From Schlesneria paludicola DSM 18645 (GTDB lineage: Bacteria > Planctomycetota > Planctomycetia > Planctomycetales > Planctomycetaceae), in the NCBI GenBank assembly GCA_945876035.1, contig CAMCMU010000014.1, positions 1 through 64,000 of the forward strand: a stretch of DNA of 64,000 nt. Reading direction: 5' to 3'. This document shows, one piece after another, positions 1-9,284 of the stretch. The notes beneath the pieces were generated by a model, which saw only the letters and a list, made by a program, of their open reading frames with translations, was not told where the DNA came from and did no database searches. Each line of letters opens with the position of its first letter. Position 1 is the stretch's first letter. Made by a program: the position numbers and the translations under genes.

Positions 1-622
1 CAATGGCTTCCCTCGATTTCGACCCGAACGGTCCTGACCTGTGGGGTCCGACTTCCCTACCATCACCGCCCCTCAAGGATCATGACGCAGGGCGTCGTGA
101 TCCTTGAGGGGCTTCGTATCCCAGACACAAGCCATAGACGCGCTGTCGACTTCATTCCTCGACAGTGTGATCGATCAAACCCGGGTCTCGATGATCGCCG
201 AAGCCAAGGGCAAATCAGGCAATGATTCCCGGCCGACTCTCGACTGCGCGAAGAAGTCGTTCATCCGCATCCGAAGTGATCGCTCCGCCATCAAATCTCG
301 CGACGACATCGCGCCGGCCCAACTCTTGAAATTCATAGGAATTTGATTGACAATCTGTCTGCCCGGTTTCGCCTCCGTTTGCGTATTGTTTTTCCTTTCA
401 TCAAAAGGACTGACGCCAAAGGAGGCTCCAGTGTTTGAATACGCTGTGAGAATTGCGCGCTAGGTCGGATAGCTGTACTTGACGCCTCTCGACGCACAGC
501 GAACGGATGACCATCTCCTTGACTTTAGTTGTCGCGAAATGAATTGTTCTGATGTCCTCTCTCGCCGAAGACCTGATGGAGATCGAATTTTGAATGACGG
601 TGCTGCACACGCTCAATTAGAA
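1..622. other. Gap before first supported gene
   Basis: No reading frame here looks like a known protein. The only clear structure is the long hairpin at 68-112, listed separately. The start of the window may hold the 3' end of a gene lying outside it, but nothing could be recognised. Confidence 0.5.
68..112. terminator. Long perfect hairpin, terminator-like
   Basis: Bases 68-87 pair with 93-112, giving a 20-bp stem with one G-T wobble around a 5-nt loop (88-92). The core arms are CCCCTCAAGGATCA and its reverse complement. No run of T follows on either strand, so this is either a bidirectional or Rho-assisted terminator, or a repeat. It probably ends a gene lying to the left of the window. 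Confidence 0.6.
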
Positions 623-1567
623 ATGATCGCCTCTTTGCGTTGCCCGGCGTGTGGGGGCCGGATGATACACACTGGCGATCGACTTGATTGCTTCACCTGT
701 CAGGAATCGTGTCCTCTTATTGAAAACATCGCTCGATTTACGAGCGATCAACATTTGGCAAGCTTTGGACGACAGTGGACAAAGTATGAAGTGGCACACG
801 AGGACGAAGACCGGGCCACATTTCAGGCCAAGACGGGTGTGACGCTTGACGAACTCGCAGGCTTGCGCGTACTTGATGCGGGATGCGGAGGGGGCCGCTA
901 TAGCAAGGTCTGCGGTGAGGCGGGTGCGAATGTGATCGGAGCCGATCATAGCTCCGCTGTGTCCAAGGCTAGGACGTTATGTACGCACCTGCCACATGTG
1001 GCATTCGTCCAGGCAGATCTGAAACAACTCCCGTTGGAACCATCGTCATTTGACTTTGTGTTCTCGATCGGTGTGATGCACCACGACGTCAATACCCGAG
1101 CTGTTTTCGATGCGGTCGCCAAACTGGTCAGGCCGGGTGGACGCTACTCAGTCTGGCTGTATCGACGCAATCAGTGGTGGCAAGAAGCAATCAACGACAG
1201 CCTACGGCATCGCACAACGAAAATGGATTCCGACAAACTTGAAAAATGGTGCGAATGGGGAGCGTGGTTCGGTGGCGTTCCTGGTCTCAACAGAACCTTG
1301 AACAAGATCGTCAACTTCAGCGCTCACTCAAACCGCGAGAACCGCATTTGCGACACATTCGATTGGTTTGCACCACAATATCAGTACCACCACACAGCCA
1401 AAGAATTGTGCCACTGGTTTGAATCAGCCGGGTTTACTAATTTGAAAGTCCTTCCTCCGGAAAAACAGGGCCCGCTCTACCGCTGGGTCTATGAACAGAA
1501 CCTGCTCATCGGCAGCGGCGTCAATGTCACAGGTGAAAAGGGACTGACGGTGCCGCCCCGGCCGTGA
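623..1567 (+). CDS. Class I SAM-dependent methyltransferase with N-terminal zinc ribbon
   Basis: About 314 residues from the ATG at 623. The start was chosen because the conserved part begins directly after it. Further in-frame starts exist at 539 (ATG) and 479 (TTG), but that stretch has no domain character. The N-terminus has a CPAC...CFTC zinc ribbon typical of small-molecule or RNA methyltransferases of the RlmA/UbiE-like type. The Rossmann methyltransferase core follows, with the SAM-binding motif LDAGCGGGRYS, the acidic residue after strand beta-2 (GADHS) and a later SIGVMHH segment like that of methyltransferase family 11. The C-terminal third is Trp/Tyr rich. Substrate unknown. It stands alone, with 430 bp before the oppositely oriented cmk. 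Confidence 0.85.
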   Translation: MIASLRCPACGGRMIHTGDRLDCFTCQESCPLIENIARFTSDQHLASFGRQWTKYEVAHEDEDRATFQAKTGVTLDELAGLRVLDAGCGGGRYSKVCGEAGANVIGADHSSAVSKARTLCTHLPHVAFVQADLKQLPLEPSSFDFVFSIGVMHHDVNTRAVFDAVAKLVRPGGRYSVWLYRRNQWWQEAINDSLRHRTTKMDSDKLEKWCEWGAWFGGVPGLNRTLNKIVNFSAHSNRENRICDTFDWFAPQYQYHHTAKELCHWFESAGFTNLKVLPPEKQGPLYRWVYEQNLLIGSGVNVTGEKGLTVPPRP

Positions 1568-2000
1568 TTGAGTGTTTCCCATAAAACCCCTAATCGGATC
1601 GACAAATCCACGGGACATCGTTGACGGCCAAACGCACGCACTGGACTGAGGGGAATCATCGGTCCATCGAGGTTCAGGCGACGGTCTCCACCCCGTCAGA
1701 TAGTTTTTGGTTCCTCGCAAAATTTCTTCGGTCTTTGCGATCCGAAATTATTCGCGGACACAATCGAACCGCTGGTTATTCACGCGTACTCCAGGTCCTA
1801 CAGTGAAAACGAGGATCGCCACGCAGCGGAGAAGTGGTGAGCTCAGAAGGCAAATATGCCCTCTGGACGTCGTGCGGAGATGTTGATTTTCTCTTGCCCG
1901 TTGGCGAAGTACTGTCTCGCGCGTTGGTGTCGTCCGCGCGTGTTCTCATCCCGCGACCTGAAAGGAATGCCATTCTCGACGGGCAAACAAAACGCCCTGT
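1568..2000. other. Gap between convergent genes
   Basis: Lies between the 3' ends of the methyltransferase (+) and cmk (-). No convincing coding frame, RNA gene or strong terminator hairpin is visible. Confidence 0.5.
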
Positions 2001-2654
2001 TCAGATCTTGATTCGTTGCAGGACGATCTGTTGGAAATAGGTCACGACGTCTTCGACCGTCATCAAGGTAGAATCGACGATCGACGCATCCAGAGCCGGC
2101 TTGAGCGGCGAACACGTGCGGGATTCGTCGCGTTGATCACGCGTTTCTTGATCTCGATATAAATCCGCCCAAGGAACAACCTGACCCTTCGCTTGAAGTT
2201 CTGCTTGTCGACGCCGGGCTCTTTCTGCGGGAGAAGCCGTAAGAAAAAACTTGCATTCCGCATGGGGAAACACAACGCTCCCCTGATCGCGCCCTTCGGA
2301 GACGAGATTTTTTCCCTGAGCCGCGGCCCGCTGTAACTCCACCAAGTGAACACGAACGAGTGAATTTGCAGCAACAACGGAGGCACCCTGAGTCACGATC
2401 TGTCCCTGAATCGCCTCGGTTACGTCGAGATCATCAAGAATCAGCCGGTTGTTGACAAATGAGATTTCGGCCCGTCTCGTCAAATCAGCAACAGAGTCCG
2501 CGTCGGTCAATTCGATATCTCGCTGAAGGCAGGCATATGCAATAGCGCGATACATCGCTCCCGTATTGAGAAATTCAAAACCGAGCCTTGAGGCGAGAGT
2601 CCTCGCGACAGTGCTTTTTCCCGTCCCCGCTGGTCCGTCAATAGTCACGATCAT
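2001..2654 (-). CDS. cmk: Cytidylate kinase
   Basis: 217 residues, the usual length for bacterial CMP kinase. It transfers phosphate from ATP to CMP or dCMP in the cytosol, feeding CTP and dCTP pools. The P-loop is GPAGTGKST (residues 7-15). Other family signatures are the LNTGAMYRA CMP-binding segment, the GRDQGSVVFP motif (usually GRDIGTVVFP) and the ERARRR lid segment. The ATG at 2654 sits directly before the conserved MIVTIDGPAG start. The gene is monocistronic. Its 5' region (2655 onward) holds a small hairpin, CCCCGT/ACGGGG at 2697-2714. The Q-G substitution in GRD(I)G is the only deviation seen. Confidence 0.95.
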   Translation of the reverse strand: MIVTIDGPAGTGKSTVARTLASRLGFEFLNTGAMYRAIAYACLQRDIELTDADSVADLTRRAEISFVNNRLILDDLDVTEAIQGQIVTQGASVVAANSLVRVHLVELQRAAAQGKNLVSEGRDQGSVVFPHAECKFFLTASPAERARRRQAELQAKGQVVPWADLYRDQETRDQRDESRTCSPLKPALDASIVDSTLMTVEDVVTYFQQIVLQRIKI

Positions 2655-3647
2655 TTCAAAAGACAGCTCAATTTCTAGTAATCTGACCAGATAAGACCCC
2701 GTGGCAAAACGGGGCAGGAGACCGATTCAGATCTCGCGAACACTGTTGATTCGCAACTAATAACAGACGAGCCGCATTTCCCCTGTGGTGTCACATTCTT
2801 ATTCCCAAACGCGATACCACTTGTCGTGAATCATCCATTCAATCCCCCTCATCTCCCCTACGATTGTGCAACAGATTCCCAACAGGCCGACTCGATCTAG
2901 GGGCCTCGGTGAACAATCGGCTTCGGAAAAACATTGACAGGGAGGCGAGGTTTCGGCGACAGTTAAACACATTAGCAGCGGGCGACTCGTTCTGGAAATA
3001 GGGGATTTTTAAAACAAACTCGATACCTACCGTAATAAAAGAGGGTTAAATCCGCTATTCCATCCAAACCCGTCTTCGCTTAAGTTGGCGAGAAATGAGT
3101 CTAAAAATTGCAATATTCAACTTCAGTTCTCAAAATTAACTCCACATTGATTTTATGAATCCGTCAGCCGGCTGTTGAAAAATGTGTGATATACTAAAAG
3201 AACGTCACATTGCGTCTGAGTCCTAAGGCACATCACGCGTGTTTGACACATTGAGTTGGGCGGAATGCTGGCACGGACTTTTCCAACAAACGGTCTGCCG
3301 AAAAGTTTTTGAACACTCCCGCTTTGCATGTTCGAATCAGACAGGCTGTCCAACTTCAGAAACAACAATTCAACACCAGAAAGAAATACTGTCGCGAAGA
3401 GGTTGAGCGAAAATAAAGAGCTTTTGCAGGGTGCGACAATCACCGATTCGCGTGGCGGGGGCACTGAGGTATTTATTTTGCGGTTGGTTACGGGCCTTTC
3501 GGTGCTTTGATAGCCTCACACGTTTTCGTACTTCCGGAAATTTTCAGGGTTTCGATTTCGTTTTTTCGTGAGTGATTTAAGACGAGGCCAAGTACGAAAT
3601 CGTGCTCGCCGTTTCAATTAGTCAACAATACGTGGAGGAGAGTCAAA
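2655..3647. other. Long divergent intergenic region
   Basis: About 990 bp between divergent cmk and the first DUF1559 gene. It is more AT-rich than its surroundings, and no protein-like frame is seen. It holds the hairpin 2697-2714 on the cmk side and a good Shine-Dalgarno sequence (GGAGGAGAG, about 3632-3640) ahead of the ATG at 3648. Promoters for both genes should lie here. A small RNA is possible but unsupported. Confidence 0.5.
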
Positions 3648-4853
3648 ATGTTAAAACGAGAATCTCGCAGAGGTTTTACGCTGATTGAACTGCTCGTCGT
3701 CATTGCAATCATTGCCATGCTGATCGCGTTATTGTTGCCCGCGGTCCAAAAGGCGCGCGAAGCGGCGCGCCGTGCATCGTGCCAAAACAACTTAAAGCAA
3801 ATCGGACTTGCACTTCACAACTATCACGACACACACCGGACGTTGCCGCCGGGGCAGATCAACAACTCGTTTTCGACGGAAACGGTACTCGGATCGTCAC
3901 CACCACTCACATTGCAGTATGCAAACCCGGTTGAAGCCCGTGCCTATTACGCTCCCAAGAATAATGTCAACGGATTCCAAGGCACCAGTTGGATGTTGCA
4001 AATTCTTCCGATGCTGGATCTAGCGTCGTTGTACGGCTTCTATGATCAAACGTCGAACCTTCGCACCAACGGTGACTTTGGAGCCCAAGGGCCACCCCCA
4101 GATTTAATTTTCACTTTTCCGCCGCGAACAGAAGTCCCCGCATTCTATTGCCCAAGTCGGCGAAACCAAATGGATGTCGCGTCCGGAAAGTTTTCGCAAT
4201 GCGACCGTGTTGATGCCGTATCAACGGTGCTGACGCTCCCGCCTCCGCTGACCAACCCCGTCTTGTGGACCAAGGGTGGAAACGACTATGCCGGAGTGAC
4301 TGGATCCGGGCGAACTTTTCACGAAAACATTACCAACCCGTTGGATGTCACAGAACGTCAAACATACTCTTTGACACCCGCGCAATTGTTGTTGACGACG
4401 ACCACAACATCCGTCGTCGTCAACGGCGTCTCCCAGAGCCTCACAACATCTCCTTACACGCAACACACAAACAACATTGGGATTTTCGGTGTGAATACCA
4501 GTGTTAACTTTTTGGCGATTTCCGATGGCACTTCAAACGTCATAATGGTTGCTGAGCGGCGGCTCAATGCGCAACCAAAAACATCACAGTTAGTCGGAGC
4601 GACAGCCCTAACACAACAAATCAGTAGCGATGGGTGGGCTTTTGGCGGAGCTGCGACGCTCATGAGTTGTCGGAACGCTCCTCATTCCATTTTGTCAGAG
4701 TTTGACGAGGCGGACAGCGCCCACGATCAAATCATTCAGGTTTGCCTTGCAGACGGAAGCGTCAAACAAATTAGTGTCAACATTGATCTCCGAACATGGA
4801 AAAACTTGGGAAACATGATGCAGGGCAGCGCCGTCGATTCACCATTCCAGTGA
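3648..4853 (+). CDS. DUF1559 protein with prepilin-type N-terminus
   Basis: 401 residues. The N-terminus is a classical type IV prepilin/pseudopilin signal: basic stretch, then [16 protein letters not shown], with cleavage expected between Gly and Phe and Glu5 conserved. A long hydrophobic helix leads into the [14 protein letters not shown] motif and the [15 protein letters not shown] segment that define planctomycete DUF1559 (SBP_bac_10-like) proteins. The C-terminus has the usual [12 protein letters not shown] segment. These proteins are highly expanded in planctomycetes and are thought to be envelope or pilus-like surface components; exact role unknown. A strong ribosome-binding site precedes the ATG and a Rho-independent terminator follows at 4888-4924, so it is transcribed alone or as the last gene of its unit. 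Confidence 0.95.
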   Translation: MLKRESRRGFTLIELLVVIAIIAMLIALLLPAVQKAREAARRASCQNNLKQIGLALHNYHDTHRTLPPGQINNSFSTETVLGSSPPLTLQYANPVEARAYYAPKNNVNGFQGTSWMLQILPMLDLASLYGFYDQTSNLRTNGDFGAQGPPPDLIFTFPPRTEVPAFYCPSRRNQMDVASGKFSQCDRVDAVSTVLTLPPPLTNPVLWTKGGNDYAGVTGSGRTFHENITNPLDVTERQTYSLTPAQLLLTTTTTSVVVNGVSQSLTTSPYTQHTNNIGIFGVNTSVNFLAISDGTSNVIMVAERRLNAQPKTSQLVGATALTQQISSDGWAFGGAATLMSCRNAPHSILSEFDEADSAHDQIIQVCLADGSVKQISVNIDLRTWKNLGNMMQGSAVDSPFQ

Positions 4854-4887
4854 AAACGCTGTTGATCGATTGCTGAACTCCTTTGAC

Positions 4888-4924
4888 AAGCGGCTAGCCC
4901 TCGACATCGGCTGGCCGCTTTTTT
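4888..4924 (+). terminator. Rho-independent terminator after DUF1559 gene
   Basis: Arms AAGCGGCTAGCC (4888-4899) and GGCTGGCCGCTT (4909-4920) form a 12-bp stem with one wobble and a 9-nt loop, followed by a run of six T (4919-4924). It lies 35 bp after the DUF1559 stop codon. Confidence 0.9.
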
Positions 4925-5045
4925 AATCATTCGCACGTTGAGATCGTCGTCATGTCATTTCAGGACCCCCTTTTTGTGAAAGCTGTTGCTGTTTGATCGT
5001 TGTTCAGGTCTTGACTTCCATTTCGGAATTAGTGAGAGCTTCAAC

Positions 5046-6230
5046 ATGACGATTCGGTTTACCTGTAACGAGTGCGGTTCGGTACTGAAGATCAAAGATG
5101 AACTCGCTGGAACTCGGGGAAAGTGCCCGAAATGCAAGGCGGAGTTCATCGTTCCGGTCGCGGCTTCTGCGATGCAGGAAGTCATCGAGAAATCGGTCTC
5201 TGCAATCCTTCCTCCCACGGCGAGTGAGTCGTCGACATCGCCCTCAAACGATCCTTCGACGTCAGCCGCGGCATCCGTCGCGGAATTGATCGTGCCAACC
5301 CATTCCGGCACCTCTGATAACGGACCTGAGGGCGCAGACGCCCATCTTCTCCGAATCAGTGACGATCAGGATTCGGAATCGGATCCGTTCGAGGACGTTG
5401 AGATGGATAGCCCGCCGGTTCTCGTGATGGAATCCCTCACCAACGTTTCTTCAAAGGCGAAATCCGCTTCGGTCAAGGAGTTTGACCCAGCAGAGTTTCT
5501 CAATCAAGGAACGCGTAGGTCCGGTCGATCGCCGAATCCATTTCCTCAATCGGATCAAAAATCAATCGATCACGAAGACCAGCACGCGCAGTCTGGAGCT
5601 GCGATTGGACTTGGTGCATCGAATTCCACGAAATCTAATTTGAGTATTGAGGAGACTTCAGATGCCGATTCTTCCGGTCATGCGGATGCGGCCAAATTAA
5701 TGATTCAAGCGGCGCGCGCGAGCCGTGACCAAACGATACGCACGTCTGGAAGACCGAACCTAGTGAATTTTGATCATTTCGGCTTCTTTGTTTTCAGCGT
5801 GAAGGCTCTCGGTATCTTGCTCGTGGCATTTGTCATTTGTATGGGAACGTATTCGGTCGTCGATCGAATGTTGGGTAAACGATTAAGGCTTCCTCCGTTG
5901 GGATATGTGACGGGCACGGTCTCACTTGACGGAAATCCCCTTGCAGGAGTGGTCATCTATTTTGCCCCAGAAATAACCGAGTTTCCCAACGGCCAGAAGG
6001 AGCGTGCTCGAACGTCACTCGGAAAATCTGACGAACGGGGGCGGTACACGATGTACTACACGGATACGATCCAAGGAGTCGCGGCGGGTAATTGTCGCGT
6101 CTGGTTGGATCACACACGAACTGATGGGAGGCAGACCATCCCGTTCAATCATACGGAGTTCACGGTGACGATAAAAAAAGTGGATCCCAAAAGTCAAATA
6201 TACGATTTTGACATGACTTCCGGCCGATGA
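5046..6230 (+). CDS. Zinc-ribbon, transmembrane, carboxypeptidase-regulatory-like protein
   Basis: 394 residues from the ATG at 5046; an in-frame TTG at 4986 is less likely because the domain starts at 5046. Residues 7-30 form an MJ0042-type zinc finger (CNEC...CPKC, Cys 7, 10, 27, 30). Residues about 35-240 are Ser/Asp/Glu rich and probably disordered. One membrane helix spans about 245-268. The C-terminal domain (about 287-394) resembles the TTR-like or carboxypeptidase regulatory-like fold (TGTVSLDGNPLAGVVIYFAP, then DERGRYTM). Topology would put the zinc ribbon in the cytoplasm and the beta domain outside. Planctomycete DUF1559 genes are often followed by a small gene with the same beta domain, so a shared envelope role is inferred. 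Confidence 0.8.
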   Translation: MTIRFTCNECGSVLKIKDELAGTRGKCPKCKAEFIVPVAASAMQEVIEKSVSAILPPTASESSTSPSNDPSTSAAASVAELIVPTHSGTSDNGPEGADAHLLRISDDQDSESDPFEDVEMDSPPVLVMESLTNVSSKAKSASVKEFDPAEFLNQGTRRSGRSPNPFPQSDQKSIDHEDQHAQSGAAIGLGASNSTKSNLSIEETSDADSSGHADAAKLMIQAARASRDQTIRTSGRPNLVNFDHFGFFVFSVKALGILLVAFVICMGTYSVVDRMLGKRLRLPPLGYVTGTVSLDGNPLAGVVIYFAPEITEFPNGQKERARTSLGKSDERGRYTMYYTDTIQGVAAGNCRVWLDHTRTDGRQTIPFNHTEFTVTIKKVDPKSQIYDFDMTSGR

Positions 6231-6547
6231 CTCAAGCCGCCGGGGCGAGGTGCTTCAGGATTCGACGCATTGCGCAGTATCTGGAATACCAGGACCGAAC
6301 CGGGTTCTGCCGCACCATCACGAGAGGCGGTCGCGACATCACCCTCAGGACTTCTGTTGGATCTGAACACCGGTAACATCAGACCGCGTTCCTGCCCTGC
6401 GGACGAAGTCGGCCAGTGAGACCACGGGTTTCCTTCGATTCCGGGAGGGATGTGGTACTGTTTAAAGTTGCCGTTGCATGGGCTCGCGATTCGGCTGTGC
6501 ATCTACTCCGCCATGACCATCAAGGTCCTCCACGTAAAGGGTAAATC
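6231..6547. other. Gap before hydrolase gene
   Basis: 317 bp. A minus-strand frame (6194-6502) is open but matches nothing recognised. A Shine-Dalgarno sequence (AAGGG) lies six bases before the ATG at 6548. Confidence 0.4.
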
Positions 6548-7378
6548 ATGTCGCTGATCCACTCCGTCGAGTCCGGCACTGGCCCAGTCCCGATCGTGTT
6601 CGTGCATGGCTTCGGATGCGCCCTGAACGATTGGGAACAACAGGTCGCACATCTGTCCCCCTGTTGCCGGACCGTTGCCGTCGATTTACCAGCCCACGGC
6701 GTGACCCCGGGTATGGCTGAGGGGTGCACGATCGAAGGTTATGGCGCCGAAGTCGCCAAATTGCTGTGGTCATTGAATTTGCCCCCGGCGGTTTTGGTCG
6801 GCCACAGCATGGGTTGCCGCGTGGTTACCGAGGCCGCGTTGCAGGCTCCTGCCCACACTGCGGCTCTGATCCTCGTCGATGGCAGCCAGTTCTCGCCCAT
6901 CATGGGACCGGTCATGAAGCAGTGTTTCGCCAGTGAAGAAGGCTATCGATTGATGGTACACGGCATGTTTACAGACATGTTCACCGCCAAAAGCGACCCG
7001 GTCACCGTGGCCGCAGTCGTCGCGCGCGCAGCGCTTCTGCCCGCCGCCATCGGGGTGAGGTTACTGACCGACTTGCTGCGTTACGATGTCGGCCGCTTCA
7101 GCGCGGCTCTGGCGAGCCTGCGCGTGCCGGTCATGGCGTTGCAAAGCACTTATTCCAATGAAACACGTGAACGCTCCACCTTACGTCCAGGACAATCCTC
7201 ACCGTTTCTCGCTATGCTGACGAACGCCGTGGCTTCAGTATCCATCGAGATCGTGGCAGATACCGGCCATTTTCCGCAACTCGACGAACCCGCCGAGACC
7301 AACGCCTTGATCGAAAGATTCATCGCCTTGTTGGCAGAATGCTCAGGCCAGAACTTCCCACCGCGCACCGCTTTTTAG
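6548..7378 (+). CDS. Alpha/beta-fold hydrolase
   Basis: 276 residues, typical for this superfamily. The oxyanion-hole motif is FVHGFG (residues 18-23). The nucleophile elbow is GHSMG with Ser87, and the likely catalytic His is His241 in DTGHFPQLDEP; the Asp should lie near the ALQSTYS segment. There is no signal peptide, so a cytosolic esterase or C-C hydrolase of the haloperoxidase/BioH-like group is expected, substrate unknown. The ATG has a good ribosome-binding site (AAGGG). The region 6.2-9.3 kb looks more GC-rich than the neighbouring DUF1559 locus and its gaps hold poorly recognisable frames, which may mean acquired or eroding DNA. Confidence 0.88.
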   Translation: MSLIHSVESGTGPVPIVFVHGFGCALNDWEQQVAHLSPCCRTVAVDLPAHGVTPGMAEGCTIEGYGAEVAKLLWSLNLPPAVLVGHSMGCRVVTEAALQAPAHTAALILVDGSQFSPIMGPVMKQCFASEEGYRLMVHGMFTDMFTAKSDPVTVAAVVARAALLPAAIGVRLLTDLLRYDVGRFSAALASLRVPVMALQSTYSNETRERSTLRPGQSSPFLAMLTNAVASVSIEIVADTGHFPQLDEPAETNALIERFIALLAECSGQNFPPRTAF

Positions 7379-7876
7379 AAAGACTCCCGATGAAAGACGC
7401 CACTGGTACCGATCTGCCCATGATTCTCAACAGACCAGTCGATCACGGCACATCGCGACCCGTTTTCGGTGGTCGGCCGGTGGGAGTCGGTCGCATCTGT
7501 CATGGCGCGCAAACGGTAATCCTTACCGGCGTGATTTATCGTACGCTAACCAAGTGATGGTAACTCCCCAAACCGGCTCGGCCGTGATTATCAATCAGAA
7601 AGTGTTTCACGCTAACTATATCCAACGACAGTGACAGGCGTATACTGACCATCGCGTATCGTCCCGCTGGGGACGGTCCGATCGGCGAAGTCTCCGACCA
7701 CGATCCGGAGCGGGTTGGAACATTTCCGGCTGAAGTCCAGCCGTTCTTTTCCATCTTCAATACGCGTCAGATCGAATACGACTTGCCGAATCGTCCCGAT
7801 CAATTGGCGCAGCACGCGTTCGGAATCAGTCTGCGGCACTGGAGCTCGATGAGGTTGGATGACCGAAGGGAATTCC
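7379..7876. other. Gap with weak unrecognised reading frames
   Basis: A 55-codon frame (7390-7557) and a 25-codon frame (7557-7634) overlap at TGATG, and a longer plus frame without a start is open from about 7588 to 7893. A minus frame (7612-7878) is also open over the same stretch. None resembles a known protein. The pattern could be a decayed gene. Confidence 0.3.
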
Positions 7877-8569
7877 ATGAAGACTTATATTGAAACTTTC
7901 GATGACGGACCCGGAGGCTGGTTTGGCTGGCTGGACAATGCTCGCGGACCCAAGACCCTCGAACGAACGGAGAGTTGCGTCATATCCCGCAGTCCTTGGT
8001 GGATCGACTACAACCATGCGCCGCCGGGAGCCGGTTACATGCACCTGCTGTTTCTTTTGCTGACTAGCGGCAATCCCGGCGAGAACCAGCGGGAAGTCAG
8101 TGGCGAGAATCGCTTTATCAAGAGTGGCTTCGGTACGAACTTTACGAATGCCGAATTGACGTTGAGGCTTAAGGGCGAGCTGCTCGCACGCGACACACAG
8201 CTCTTACTGCTGTGCCAGGGAGTCTACAAAGGAGTCTGTACCGGCTGGTTGCTGACCGGACAGCCGATCACGGTCACGCCAGCTTGGTCCGGACAAAAGA
8301 TCACAGTGGTGGCCGATGAGTCGGCTTGGACATGCCTGGGGAGCCGCCACGATCGAGCCGACTACTATGGCCGAACGCCACTGCAAACAGTGCTCAGCGA
8401 CGTCAACTTAAACATCATGCTGGTGCTCTTTCCGCTGGACATCGCCACGATGGGACCGGTGGACGTCGATCCGCATTTACTGAGACCCGATAAAGACTAC
8501 CCGGTCTGGCGGAGCCGGTTGCCCGAAGGCTACGTTATGCTCGACGAAATCAAGATTGACTTGCGTTGA
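7877..8569 (+). CDS. Hypothetical protein, possible beta-sandwich
   Basis: 230 residues from the ATG at 7877, chosen for the AAGGGA ribosome-binding site just upstream; an in-frame ATG at 7859 would add six residues. I do not recognise the family. It has no signal peptide or membrane helix. It is rich in Trp, Gly and Tyr, begins with an ETFDDGPGGWFGW segment like the N-terminal strand of many LamG or carbohydrate-binding beta-sandwich domains, and ends with a DEIKIDL strand that such domains often have. A cytosolic or non-classically exported jelly-roll protein is therefore a guess. It is probably co-oriented with, but not tightly linked to, the upstream hydrolase. Confidence 0.6.
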   Translation: MKTYIETFDDGPGGWFGWLDNARGPKTLERTESCVISRSPWWIDYNHAPPGAGYMHLLFLLLTSGNPGENQREVSGENRFIKSGFGTNFTNAELTLRLKGELLARDTQLLLLCQGVYKGVCTGWLLTGQPITVTPAWSGQKITVVADESAWTCLGSRHDRADYYGRTPLQTVLSDVNLNIMLVLFPLDIATMGPVDVDPHLLRPDKDYPVWRSRLPEGYVMLDEIKIDLR

Positions 8570-9284
8570 GCCGTGATTTGCTCAATGGCCGACGGCAACC
8601 GTGACACTGGGGAAAAACGGCCCACGTTCGGAACGACATCCGCAGCCTGAAGTGACCGTCCAGCAAGTGACTGTAAATCGGAGGGCCTCTTCAGTCACCA
8701 GAAGAGCGAGACCCTGCCGCTTAAACAGAATGAAATTGGAGTTAGCCCGTCGGGACACGCTGGCCGCTCCCGATGCCGCAATGAGGTCCGGCGAGCGGCA
8801 TCTCGAAGTCTTTTCCGCGACGACAACTCCGGCCGATTGCTCAAAGTGGACTCCCGGGAGGACGCGAAATCAAGGCTCCACTGGCGTGCGACGCCTTGCA
8901 ACAGATCCTCAAAAGATCCCCTCCCTGCGAAAAGTCGTTCCTGCAGCACTAAGATCACCGCCGCACGTGCGTGATCGTTGCTTGCCCGTCGACGTCGCGC
9001 GGCGATGACTCAACGCGTCAGGCCGGTTGCTGCGACGCATAAAGAAAATTTTCTGGTCTATTCAAAACGAATGAACCAACCGCCATCGCTGAGTGTGACT
9101 GAGATAGAACGAAGCTGTGCGCGTTCAAAAAACACCGGTGAGGACAATCCAGTGCATTACCGCCAGACCCTAGGCGACGTATTCCCCATCCACTGGAAAC
9201 CGACATGCCTTGAGTCCAAACGGCGGAATTGGACCACCGCCGGAATTTGTCATTTCTGACACCGAGGAGGACCACGAAGGATTA
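8570..9284. other. Gap, no recognised content
   Basis: About 715 bp between convergent genes. Several frames are open on both strands but all have Arg/Pro/Ser-rich, non-protein-like translations. No RNA gene or clear terminator was seen. Confidence 0.5.

Noticed and set aside
3325-3345. GTTCGAATC, a tRNA T-loop-like string
   Set aside because: No matching T-stem, acceptor stem, D-arm or anticodon arm can be folded around it.
8601-9008. 135-codon plus frame between two genes
   Set aside because: The translation is Arg/Pro/Thr rich without pattern, and an equally long frame lies opposite. Typical of GC-rich spurious frames.
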